From assembly GCA_023423335.1 (NCBI GenBank), contig JAFAFU010000071.1, positions 1 through 59,042 on the forward strand: a DNA stretch of 59,042 bases. The letters are read 5' to 3'. This document shows, piece after piece, positions 18,925 to 27,195 of this stretch; positions within the stretch are counted from its first letter, which is position 1, and each line of letters begins with the position of its first letter. This DNA comes from Bacillota bacterium (lineage in GTDB: Bacteria > Bacillota > Clostridia > Lachnospirales > Lachnospiraceae). The position numbers and the translations under genes were made by a program. The notes beneath the pieces were generated by a model. It was given only the letters and a program-made list of their open reading frames with translations. It did not search any database and had not been told where the DNA came from.

Positions 18925-20157
18925 TTAATCCTCCGCTGCCAGTCTCTTCTCACCCTCGATCAGCTGAATCGGACCGATATCCTGAGTAAATTCCAGCGTG
19001 CCTACATAGTTGCCTTCCTTATCCCTGACGGCAAAATACCGGATCAGAACATATTTACCCCGCATCTTTATCCAGAAATCCTCATGGTCCTTGGCTCCGG
19101 ACATCAGATCCTCCACGATCTTTTCTACAATGTGGACACTGGCCGGCGGATGGCAGTTCTGCACCTTCCTGCCGATGACAGCTTTCGTCCTGGGGAAGAT
19201 TCGCTCCGTTCCCTGGGAGAAGTATTTTACGACGCCCTCCTTATCCACAAAGGTGATATCCACCGGTAAGGTATTTAACATGGCTTCCAGTTCGGGCCGG
19301 GTCAGAATTCCGGTGTCAAATTTAAGATAACCGTCCCCGGCGGGAGCCTCGCCTTGTTTTTGTTCCTTCTCCTCCACACTGACGCGGACCGGCTTCCATT
19401 CCTTCTTCGGTTCATACAGGCAATAGCCCAGCTCATGACTTTCCCCTGCAATCTTAAGCCACTCATCCTCCGACAGGGTATCTAATACCATGGGGAACAA
19501 GATATTCTCTTCCTTGAAAATCATCTCAATGACCCGGTCGGCAGCCGCCTCAGCCTTTATAATGATTTGTTCCGCATCTGAACCGCCATCCTTTAAGAGT
19601 CCCAAAGCCTCCTTTATGGCTACCCGGATCTCATCGTCGACGCCCCACATCACCTTGGGAGGAGCGGTTATTCCGTATTTCTCCATGTACGGGAATAATA
19701 AGTTTTCTTTTCTCAGGTAGTGCTTATCCACTTCCCAGAGCTTCGTAAAGCCTTCCGTCAGCTGCTGTCTGGTATCCGGGCTGTCTTCCCTCTTCAAGCT
19801 CTCCAGAAGAGGCTTAAGGGCTTTATCAATCAAACGCTCCAGCGCCCGGTTTTCCAGCTTAAAGGTGTGCACCGGATGCCCGGGAATCTCCTCCGGGTTT
19901 TCCGGCCGGTGGATTTCTTCAATCGAGCCCTTGAATACAGCCGCATGAACATCGCAGAGTCTTTGCACCTCGGATACCGGCATACCTTCTTTAATCAGGG
20001 CATTCTCCATGGCCGATATCTCTGTCGGCGAAATTCCCTCAATCAGCTCAGAGAACCTCTCCTTAACCTCTTCCACGCTCTTCCCGTTGTGGAGCTCCAT
20101 GATCAGTTCCTTCAGAATCTTTTGCCGGTATTCCCGGTTATTGATATATTCGCTCAT
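18925..20157 (-). CDS. DUF438 / hemerythrin-like / PAS domain protein
   Basis: A 410-residue soluble protein with three parts: DUF438 (about 1-80), a hemerythrin-type four-helix region (about 90-235, with His and Glu positions such as HTFKLENRAL, HYLRKENLLFPYMEKYG and KEENILFPMV), and a C-terminal PAS domain (about 275-395, TFVDKEGVVKYFSQGTERIF). Proteins of this build are common in anaerobes, and the hemerythrin part suggests O2 or NO binding at a di-iron site. The PAS region ends in a typical conserved PAS-10 pattern. AAGGAGG precedes the ATG. Other hemerythrin/DUF542 and DUF1858 genes lie 5-11 kb away, which hints at a shared redox-stress role. Confidence 0.85.
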   Translation of the reverse strand: MSEYINNREYRQKILKELIMELHNGKSVEEVKERFSELIEGISPTEISAMENALIKEGMPVSEVQRLCDVHAAVFKGSIEEIHRPENPEEIPGHPVHTFKLENRALERLIDKALKPLLESLKREDSPDTRQQLTEGFTKLWEVDKHYLRKENLLFPYMEKYGITAPPKVMWGVDDEIRVAIKEALGLLKDGGSDAEQIIIKAEAAADRVIEMIFKEENILFPMVLDTLSEDEWLKIAGESHELGYCLYEPKKEWKPVRVSVEEKEQKQGEAPAGDGYLKFDTGILTRPELEAMLNTLPVDITFVDKEGVVKYFSQGTERIFPRTKAVIGRKVQNCHPPASVHIVEKIVEDLMSGAKDHEDFWIKMRGKYVLIRYFAVRDKEGNYVGTLEFTQDIGPIQLIEGEKRLAAED

Positions 20158-20239
20158 AGGTTCCCTCCTTTTTACTTTCCTGTTCCGTCGCAGGAACTAA
20201 AATCAGTTATGCTTTATTTTTACTTAAGCTTGTCTGTAA

Positions 20240-21625
20240 TCATTGAATCCTGTGACGGTTTTGTTTATGATATAAGCCTCCCGCCGCCATGATGAGGATA
20301 CAGATTGCCGCATAATACGGAAACAACGGGTGTGACACACTGCCGGACAGGATAACCAGAGAGCCGATCCCTGCCAGTACCGGAATCACATAGCCCTTGC
20401 CGATCCCTTTGATCTCACCTTTCTTCGCCAGACGGATGACTGCCCGGTACAAGATCAAATAATTTACATAACTGACACCGATCGCTATTTCAGATACATC
20501 GCCCCTCATTCCGTATTTTTGGGTGATATAATGGATCACCATCCAGCCCAGGCTTAACAGGTAGGCTGCAATCGCCGAGTTAATGGGCATACCGCCAAGC
20601 CTTGCATCCTCCCTGGACAGGGGGGAGCTTAGGGGAAGCATATTACGAAGGGCCAGGGAATAGGGCATCCGGATAAAGGCAAGCACGATACCGTTGACCG
20701 TTCCCAATACGGAGATGACAACGAACACCAGGATTGCTCTGGCAGCAAAATCTCCGAACAATTTGGCTGAGGCAATAAAGATGGCATCATCTCCCCTGCT
20801 CAGGATCTCCTCCGGGCCTATGAGGGAAGAAATCCCCACGTAATATGCGATATAGGCCAACAGAATAACAAGAGGGGAAACCGTCAGAGCCAGAGGAAGA
20901 TTTCGCTTGCTGTTTTTAATCTCGCTGCATATGGAAGTAGATACGATCCATCCGTCAAAGGAAAAGGCGATCGGAGCAAACGCTGCCACCCATCCAAGAT
21001 CAGAGGTGGCTGCCCGAAAACCATGAATATCCTCTGACAGAACCGTCACCGGATTGCCAAAGAACAGTCCGGCTACGGCAATGATAATCAACGGAATCAG
21101 CTTAATCACCATCGCGGCATTTTGTACATATCCGCCAAGCTTGGCGGACAGGATGTTTACAATAAATAAAAAGGTCATACAAGCGGCACCAATCAGAATA
21201 CAGGTTTCCAGCGTAACCGGAATTTTGAACAGCTGACTGATAAAGATGCCCGTAACCCAGGATACAACCGCAGTTAAGGTAGGCAGATACAAAAAAGTCT
21301 GGAACCATCCAAAGGCACAGGAGGTTCCCATACCCACAAATTCCTCCGCATAAGTAACCAGGCCTCCCGGCTTATCGGTCCTGGCGGCCAGCTGGGAGAT
21401 CGCAAGGCAACCGAATATGATTGCAATGGCAGCTACAATGAATATAATAATGCCCAGTATTACACTGCCGCCGGTGTAATTTAAAATATCATCCGATTTG
21501 AAAAAAATCCCTGATCCGATCACGATTCCGGTAATCATGGTGATTGCGGTAAAAAGTCCGTATATCCTCTTGTTCATCCTGTTGGTAATCCTCTCTTTGC
21601 TCATATTTGATAAATTTAGGAACAT
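20240..21625 (-). CDS. APC family amino acid permease
   Basis: A 461-residue transporter with about 12 membrane helices. The first helix has the APC substrate motif GIVIGSGIFFKSDD (GSGIF), and a later loop carries GGLVTYAEEF. These proteins import or exchange amino acids at the cytoplasmic membrane; the substrate cannot be read from sequence. I kept the first ATG (21625) because GGAAGGG lies 6 bases upstream; internal Met codons at residues 8 and 17 lack a ribosome site. It follows the cyclase-family gene on the same strand, with an 80-base gap. Confidence 0.88.
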   Translation of the reverse strand: MFLNLSNMSKERITNRMNKRIYGLFTAITMITGIVIGSGIFFKSDDILNYTGGSVILGIIIFIVAAIAIIFGCLAISQLAARTDKPGGLVTYAEEFVGMGTSCAFGWFQTFLYLPTLTAVVSWVTGIFISQLFKIPVTLETCILIGAACMTFLFIVNILSAKLGGYVQNAAMVIKLIPLIIIAVAGLFFGNPVTVLSEDIHGFRAATSDLGWVAAFAPIAFSFDGWIVSTSICSEIKNSKRNLPLALTVSPLVILLAYIAYYVGISSLIGPEEILSRGDDAIFIASAKLFGDFAARAILVFVVISVLGTVNGIVLAFIRMPYSLALRNMLPLSSPLSREDARLGGMPINSAIAAYLLSLGWMVIHYITQKYGMRGDVSEIAIGVSYVNYLILYRAVIRLAKKGEIKGIGKGYVIPVLAGIGSLVILSGSVSHPLFPYYAAICILIMAAGGLYHKQNRHRIQ

Positions 21626-21705
21626 TTAATACCCTTCCGTTCCAATCATATGATATAGAAGTATTATTTGTCAACAGAAGGAAAACTATCCTCTCACGAT
21701 TTCTC

Positions 21706-22347
21706 TCAGGATTTGATCAAATATGCCCGGACCGGTGCCGCTTCCGCCCCTTCTATTAAAATCGGGGCAGCCGACAGCAGATATTCTCCTTCCTCAATCT
21801 CCTTCAGCCGCAGCCCTTCGAGAATAACGATACCGGCGCCCAGAAGTCCGATGTGGGTCTCATGGCCCGGCTGGCTTCGCTCTATTCCGAGGGAATCAAT
21901 CCCCACACCGATCACCTTCTTCTCCAGCAGATATTCCGCGCCCGTACGGTCCAAATAAATGAACTCCTGCTCCAGTATCTCCTCTAAGGAATTCTTCGTT
22001 TTTAAGATAAGAAATGTTCCCTCGGGGAAGTCCTTTTTTCGTAAGTCCTCTGCGGTTATCTTCTCCTTTACCTTCGTCAGGTCAAGAACGCTGCAGGGAG
22101 CTACAACCTGCTTTAATTCCAGGGATTCCACCGTTGTTCCTCCGGGAATCATATGAAGAGCCCGGTCGATATGGGTACCGGTATGCAGGTTCATCTCCAG
22201 CCTGCTTTCATAAGCCGTTCCGGTATTAAAATCGCTGTCAACCGTAAGTACCGGCCTTTTCTCTGCCTTTCCCTTATAGACAGGCATTGAGAAAGCAACC
22301 GGCATGGATATGTCATATATTTTCATGCTGTCGGAATCAATCTTCAT
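21706..22347 (-). CDS. cyclase family protein (kynurenine formamidase-like fold)
   Basis: A 213-residue metal-dependent hydrolase of the cyclase family (PF04199). It carries the metal-binding motif HTGTHIDRALHM (H-x-G-T-H-x-D/E) near residue 55 and a downstream HETHIGLLGAGIVILEGL segment typical of the family. Members include arylformamidases, but most are uncharacterised. There is no tryptophan degradation gene near. It starts 15 bases after the G6PDH stop, behind AGGAGG, so it is probably in the gnd-zwf operon; the metabolic reason is not evident. Confidence 0.85.
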   Translation of the reverse strand: MKIDSDSMKIYDISMPVAFSMPVYKGKAEKRPVLTVDSDFNTGTAYESRLEMNLHTGTHIDRALHMIPGGTTVESLELKQVVAPCSVLDLTKVKEKITAEDLRKKDFPEGTFLILKTKNSLEEILEQEFIYLDRTGAEYLLEKKVIGVGIDSLGIERSQPGHETHIGLLGAGIVILEGLRLKEIEEGEYLLSAAPILIEGAEAAPVRAYLIKS

Positions 22348-22362
22348 GGACTTATCCCTCCT

Positions 22363-23871
22363 TTATATATTCCACCATTTTCTGCCGTCTCCAGCTAACA
22401 GCTCAAAAGCTCTGACCGGCCCCATAGAGCCGGCATCATAGTTCGGGAATTTCACTTTCTTTTGTTCCCGGTACCGGATAATCCGGTCTGCTACGGTCCA
22501 AGCCGCCTCAACCTCGTCCCAACGGGAAAACAAAGTTGCATCGCCCCGGAGGATATCATAGATCAGACGTTCATAGGCCTCCGGTGTATTCCCCTGAGTA
22601 GGGTTCACGTAACTGGTATCCATCTTAGTTGGTACGATATCGTTGTGGGTGCTGAAATCCTTCGTATTGAACTGGAAAAATACACCTACCTGGGGCTGTA
22701 TTCTTAATACCAGAAGATTGGGCTCCTGAATATCCCTATCCTTAAAATACAGGATATTTGGCAGATCCTTAAACTGTACGACAATTTCCGCCGAGCCGGT
22801 GCCAAGTCTTTTCCCGGTCCGGATGTAGAAGGGAGTCCCGGCCCACCGGAAATTATTGATATGAAGCTTCAGGGCTACGAAGGTTTCCGTATTGGAATCC
22901 CCCGGAACATTCTGCTCCTCCTGGTATCCGGGCACCGGAACGCCGTCGATAATTCCCTTGCCGTATTGTCCGAAGACTACATTGTCTCTTAAGAATTCCG
23001 GCGTAATCTCCTCGATTGCCTGAATTACCTTCTGCTTCTCCGTACGGATAGAATCCGTTTTCAAATTTACCGGCGGTTCCATCGCTACCATGGAAAGAAT
23101 CTGCATGATATGGTTCTGCAGCATATCCCTCATGGCACCGGAATGCTCATAATAGCCGCCCCGGCTTCCGACACCCAGCTTCTCCGTCAGGGATATCTGG
23201 ATATTATCAATAAATTTATTATTCCAGATGGATTCAAAGATTGAATTACAAAATCTTAACACCATGATGTTCTGTATCATCTCTTTGCCGAGATAATGAT
23301 CAATCCGGTAAATCGAGCTTTCCTCAAAAACCTCCAGCAGCTTATTATTCAGCTTACTCGCTGTAATCAAGTCCTTACCGAAGGGCTTCTCAATAACTAA
23401 TCTGCTGTAGCTGCAGGGAGTGCCTGCCATATCGCTGGCTTGCAGTCCCTGCACGATCGTTTCAAAATATTCCGGAGCAACTGCCAGATAGAATACCCGG
23501 TTACCCTTCGTTCCGGCAATTTCATCCATCCCTCTCAGATAATCCTTCAGGCCGGAAAAACCGGACTGGTCCGTGAAATCAAACTGATAATAATGGATCA
23601 TCTCCTTCAGGATTTTCCATTTCTCCTCATTAATCTTATTCCTGGAATGTTTATTTACGGAATCCCGGATGTCCTTTTGGTATTGTTCTTCCGATTTATC
23701 CCTGCGGCCTACGGCTACTACCTTAAAATTCTCCGGAAGCAGTCCGTCCAGCAGCATATTATATAAAGCGGGCATCAGCTTCCTGTGTGTCAGGTCGCCG
23801 GTTCCGCCAAAAATCACTAAGATAGCAGCCAAACTATCATCCCCCTGATCAATTCTTCCAACCTCAATCAT
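22363..23871 (-). CDS. zwf: glucose-6-phosphate dehydrogenase
   Basis: A 502-residue enzyme that oxidises glucose 6-phosphate to 6-phosphogluconolactone with NADP+, the first step of the oxidative pentose phosphate pathway. Visible are the nucleotide-binding FGGTGDLTHRKLMPALYNM and the substrate motif RIDHYLGKEM with the catalytic His region. I chose the ATG at 23871 (GGAGG 7 bases upstream). The frame stays open 44 codons further, to 24003, where it would overlap the upstream gene and lacks homology. It lies downstream of 6PGDH on the same strand, with no 6-phosphogluconolactonase gene nearby. Confidence 0.95.
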   Translation of the reverse strand: MIEVGRIDQGDDSLAAILVIFGGTGDLTHRKLMPALYNMLLDGLLPENFKVVAVGRRDKSEEQYQKDIRDSVNKHSRNKINEEKWKILKEMIHYYQFDFTDQSGFSGLKDYLRGMDEIAGTKGNRVFYLAVAPEYFETIVQGLQASDMAGTPCSYSRLVIEKPFGKDLITASKLNNKLLEVFEESSIYRIDHYLGKEMIQNIMVLRFCNSIFESIWNNKFIDNIQISLTEKLGVGSRGGYYEHSGAMRDMLQNHIMQILSMVAMEPPVNLKTDSIRTEKQKVIQAIEEITPEFLRDNVVFGQYGKGIIDGVPVPGYQEEQNVPGDSNTETFVALKLHINNFRWAGTPFYIRTGKRLGTGSAEIVVQFKDLPNILYFKDRDIQEPNLLVLRIQPQVGVFFQFNTKDFSTHNDIVPTKMDTSYVNPTQGNTPEAYERLIYDILRGDATLFSRWDEVEAAWTVADRIIRYREQKKVKFPNYDAGSMGPVRAFELLAGDGRKWWNI

Positions 23872-23968
23872 CCATATTCCTCCTTCCCGTATTGAACCAG
23901 ACTGAACTACCGGTCTGTTTCTCATAGATATCCGTATATCCTGCGCCATCATCCCGGCCCTTTGCCGA

Positions 23969-25366
23969 TTACCACCGGGTATGAAAGACGCCTTCCTTAT
24001 CAATTCTCTGATAGGTATGGGCTCCGAAATAATCTCTTTGTGCCTGCAGCAGATTCATAGGGAGCACCTCCGACCGGTAGCTGTCATAATAGGAAAGTGC
24101 GCTGGTAAAGCCGGGTATTGCAATTCCTGCCGTAATCGCCAGCGTTATGACCTCTCTCCATTCTTTTTGGTACTTCCCTACGATATCACGGAAATAGTCT
24201 TCCAGCAGCAGATTCACAAGCTCCGTGTTCTTATCATAAGCCGCCATAATATGATTTAAAAACTGTGCTCTTATGATGCAGCCGCCGCGGAATATCTTCG
24301 CGATATCTCCCAGCTTAAGCTTCCAGCCGTACTTTTCCGAGGCCGCCCGCATCAGGCCGAAACCCTGTGCATAGGAGCAGATCTTACTGGCATAAAGAGC
24401 CCTCCGCACAGCTTCGGTCATATCCTTTGATTTCCGGTCAGGATTTGCCGGACCCTTTAAAACCTTGCTGGCATGAGCCCGTTCCTCCTTCATGGAGGAT
24501 AAGTACCGTTCATATACGGCAGTCGTAATGGTCGGGGTCGGAACTCCGAGGTCTAAAGAGATCTGACCAGTCCATTTACCCGTTCCCTTCTGCCCTGCGG
24601 TATCCAGGATCAAATCCACCAGATAGCTGCCGGTTTCCGGATCCTTCTTCGTGAAGATATCCGCTGTGATATCGATCAGATAGCTGTTCAGCTCCCCCTT
24701 ATTCCAGTCCGTAAACACCTGATGGAATTTAGGAGCAGTCAGTCCGATGGTTCTTTTCATAATATCATAGGCTTCGCAGATCAGTTGCATGTCGGCATAT
24801 TCAATCCCATTGTGAACCATTTTCACGAAATGTCCGGCCCCATCCCCGCCGATATAGGTGCAGCAGGGCTCCTGGTCCACCTTGGCAGAAATATCGGTAA
24901 GTATCCGCTCCATCCTGCGGTAAGCCTCTTCATCCCCTCCGGGCATGATCGCCGGGCCCTTGCGGGCTCCCTCTTCTCCTCCGGAGATGCCGGTACCGAG
25001 ATAGTAATAACCGCTGCCCTTCAGTTCCCTGCTTCTTCGGATCGTATCCTGGTAATTGGAATTACCCCCATCCATAATCAGGTCTTCTTTATCTAACAGC
25101 GGCAGCAGCTTCCCGATGGTATCATCCACTGCTTCTCCCGCTTTCACCATCAGTATGATTTTTCTGGGTGCTTCCAATGCCTCCACGAATTCCTCCAAAG
25201 AATAAGTACCGGTAATTTCTTTGCCCTGTGCCTCTCTAAGTATTTCCTTCGTCTTTTCCGGTGAACGGTTATATACCGCTACCCTATAGCCATGGTCCGC
25301 AATATTCAAGGCCAGATTTTTTCCCATTACTGCAAGACCGATCACTCCTACCTGCTGCTTAATCAT
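23969..25366 (-). CDS. gndA: NADP-dependent 6-phosphogluconate dehydrogenase
   Basis: A 465-residue decarboxylating dehydrogenase that makes ribulose 5-phosphate. It has the N-terminal Rossmann motif GVIGLAVMGKNLALNIADHG, the phosphogluconate signature (ILDTAGQKGTGKW near residue 255) and MVHNGIEYADMQ. The length is that of the long-chain GndA type. The start at 25366 has GGAGG 6 bases upstream; the 17-codon extension to 25417 is unlikely. It is the first gene of a gnd-zwf-cyclase unit that supplies NADPH and pentoses. Confidence 0.95.
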   Translation of the reverse strand: MIKQQVGVIGLAVMGKNLALNIADHGYRVAVYNRSPEKTKEILREAQGKEITGTYSLEEFVEALEAPRKIILMVKAGEAVDDTIGKLLPLLDKEDLIMDGGNSNYQDTIRRSRELKGSGYYYLGTGISGGEEGARKGPAIMPGGDEEAYRRMERILTDISAKVDQEPCCTYIGGDGAGHFVKMVHNGIEYADMQLICEAYDIMKRTIGLTAPKFHQVFTDWNKGELNSYLIDITADIFTKKDPETGSYLVDLILDTAGQKGTGKWTGQISLDLGVPTPTITTAVYERYLSSMKEERAHASKVLKGPANPDRKSKDMTEAVRRALYASKICSYAQGFGLMRAASEKYGWKLKLGDIAKIFRGGCIIRAQFLNHIMAAYDKNTELVNLLLEDYFRDIVGKYQKEWREVITLAITAGIAIPGFTSALSYYDSYRSEVLPMNLLQAQRDYFGAHTYQRIDKEGVFHTRW

Positions 25367-25472
25367 ATGATTCCTCCCTCTGCCTGCTTCGCAGATAATT
25401 AAATTCAAAGTGTGCAATGCCCATGAGCGTTTTTATCAAAAGTAAAAAACTTCTGATAACTAATATTATATG

Positions 25473-25703
25473 TTACCCGAGGATATCATATCCTTTTAAT
25501 TCCAGTGTTTCTTTAATGCTCTCCAGATTTAGCTTCTTCATGGCAGCTCCCTTAGGAATTGTCATGAATCTTCCGGCCGTAGCCAGCATCCCGGGCTTTA
25601 TGATTTCCGTAAACCCAAGTTCCGCCAATATTTCCGGTAATTCCGGATGCTCTTTGCACAATTCATACACCGTACGCTTCATGTCCAGCTTTTTCTCCAT
25701 CAT
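25473..25703 (-). CDS. DUF1858 domain protein
   Basis: A 76-residue protein made almost only of a DUF1858 domain: VYELCKEHPELPEILAELGF, then KPGMLATAGRFMTIPKGA. The domain is related to the N-terminal part of ScdA/RIC and is often fused or adjacent to DUF438 and hemerythrin proteins in anaerobes. Function is unknown; a role in iron-sulfur or NO/O2 stress is inferred from that company. The start at 25703 has GGAGG 6 bases upstream, with a second ATG directly after. A perfect Crp/Fnr-type palindrome lies 72 bases upstream of it. Confidence 0.8.
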   Translation of the reverse strand: MMEKKLDMKRTVYELCKEHPELPEILAELGFTEIIKPGMLATAGRFMTIPKGAAMKKLNLESIKETLELKGYDILG

Positions 25704-25774
25704 AGCATTCCTCCGATCAATAAGGTTATAGCTTACCACTTTCTATTATCATATATTTAAATGGGAAAATATTC

Positions 25775-25790
25775 TGTGATCCCAGTCACA
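25775..25790. promoter_or_regulatory. Crp/Fnr-type binding palindrome
   Basis: TGTGA-TCCCAG-TCACA is a perfect dyad with the Crp/Fnr family spacing, 72 bases upstream of the DUF1858 ATG. A Crp/Fnr-family regulator is encoded 6 kb away (31175-31894). Binding is inferred. Confidence 0.5.
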
Positions 25791-25977
25791 TTTTTCATTC
25801 ATTTTCATACCGGTATATCAGGTACATACCGAAAAATTTTTTAAGATATTTTTTAGTGTTTGCAATCGTATCGATTTTTGGGTTTGCAATATTTACTCCA
25901 TAAGGTATAATCTATATGAAGTAATACCTGCATTATATTATTTATATAACCTTCTGTGTGAAAGGAGAAGCTGCTAA

Positions 25978-26606
25978 ATGAAAAAATATTGAGTCTTATT
26001 TTTTCTATGACTTTATGTGTGACACTTGCCGCTTGCAACAACAATCAGACGGTAAAGATAGATGATAACAGTGCAGATTTATCTCCTCCTGCCTCGCCAA
26101 CGGCTTCGGCAACGGTAACAGACACACCGGCAGAACCTGATAACCCCGCCGATAATCTTGATGATATGTATAATGCATATTTTACTGCACTTGAAAACCT
26201 GATCCAAAACCATATACTTCCCGGCGGCATCGACGGCGGGGAACAATCAGGTGATATGTCTGAAAACAAGTTTGCCGTTTATGACGTGGATAACGACGGA
26301 AAAGAAGAACTGATAATTTTGTATACCACCACAATTACCGCAGGGATGGCAGGATACATATTTGCTTATGACAATGAAACCGGGGTATTGCAAACCAAAC
26401 TCCACGAGTTCCCGTCGCTGACTTTTTATGATAACGGTATTATTAAGGCGGTAGATGCATCCGAATACAATGAGTGGATCAACGCTCACATTGGAGATGC
26501 TTCGGAAATTCAAATCCAGTATATGGACTTGATGGAAGAAAATATCTCGCAGATAAGACAGGGGAGAAAGAACCCGCAAAGCGGCTTCTTTCATCAGATT
26601 TTGTGA
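25978..26606 (+). pseudogene. putative lipoprotein with frameshift in a poly-A tract after the start codon
   Basis: A good ribosome site (AAGGAGA) leads to ATG at 25978, followed by six A and then TATTGA, so the frame stops after four codons. One more A would give MKKILSLIFSMTLCVTLAAC, an ideal lipoprotein signal ending in lipobox LAAC, and the rest of the frame is then open to 26606. As written, translation would need slippage on the A run or a TTG start at 25989, which loses the basic N-terminus. The mature part (about 185 residues) is acidic and Pro/Thr-rich at first, then holds a VYDVDNDGKEELIIL segment of the kind seen in FG-GAP/VCBS-like surface proteins. No function is recognised. The last 12 codons lie inside the duplicated leader element. 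It could be a sequencing error, a phase-variable site or a true pseudogene. Confidence 0.7.
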
Positions 26607-26630
26607 TGGCGCGAGGCGCCATAATGGAGG
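26566..26630 (+). repeat. 65-nt duplicated two-hairpin leader, copy 2
   Basis: Hairpin 1 is GAAAGAA...TTCTTTC (26566-26592). Hairpin 2 is ATGGCGC-GAG-GCGCCAT (26606-26622), perfectly paired. GGAGG of the LURP-one gene follows at 26626-26630. It is 62/65 identical to 9317-9381 although the flanking genes are unrelated. The upstream lipoprotein frame ends inside it. Confidence 0.7.
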
Positions 26631-26636
26631 GTAAAT

Positions 26637-27113
26637 ATGAAACTATACATCAAGCAGAGGGTATTTTCCTGGCGGGATCGGTTTACCGTAAAGGATGTAA
26701 GCGGGGCGGACCGGTATTTTGTTGAGGGAGAACTATTTTCATGGGGCAAGAAGCTGCATGTAACGGATGCTTTTGGAAATGAGGCGGCTTTTATCCAGCA
26801 AAAGCTATGGAGCTTCCTGCCGAGATATGATGTGTTTACAGGTGGCACACATATCGCAGAGATCAGGAAGGAGTTTACATTCCTAAGACCACGCTACACC
26901 ATTGAGGGACTTAACTGGATGATAGAGGGTGATTTTTGGGCTCATCATTATGAGATAACGCAGTGTGGCAGAACTGTGGTTTCTATTCAAAAGGAATGGT
27001 TCACTTGGGGGGACAGTTATGCGCTTGATATTGCGTCCCAACAAGATGAGATTTACGCGCTTGCGGTCGTGCTCGTAATCGATTGCATCATTGCGCAGCA
27101 AAGTAATGATTGA
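26637..27113 (+). CDS. LURP-one-related / YxjI-like family protein
   Basis: A 158-residue soluble protein with the LURP-one (tubby-like barrel) pattern: MKLYIKQRVFSWRDRFTVKD, GELFSWGKKLHVTD, and repeated beta-strand motifs with WMIEGDFWAHHYEI. The bacterial YxjI/LOR family shares the fold of phospholipid scramblases and Tubby; its cell role is not established. ATG at 26637, with GGAGG 6 bases upstream in the structured leader. It lies between the frameshifted lipoprotein and the alpha/beta hydrolase, all on the plus strand. Confidence 0.85.
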   Translation: MKLYIKQRVFSWRDRFTVKDVSGADRYFVEGELFSWGKKLHVTDAFGNEAAFIQQKLWSFLPRYDVFTGGTHIAEIRKEFTFLRPRYTIEGLNWMIEGDFWAHHYEITQCGRTVVSIQKEWFTWGDSYALDIASQQDEIYALAVVLVIDCIIAQQSND

Positions 27114-27195
27114 ATTATATCAATATGATAAACCAGAATGTTACAGAATGTATGGGCTGCGATTATTTATATAATCCCACAGGTCGGAGGAAAGC

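Noticed and set aside
23872..24003. N-terminal extension of G6PDH
   Set aside because: The extension overlaps the 6PGDH gene end, has no homology to G6PDH, and the internal ATG at 23871 has an ideal ribosome site.
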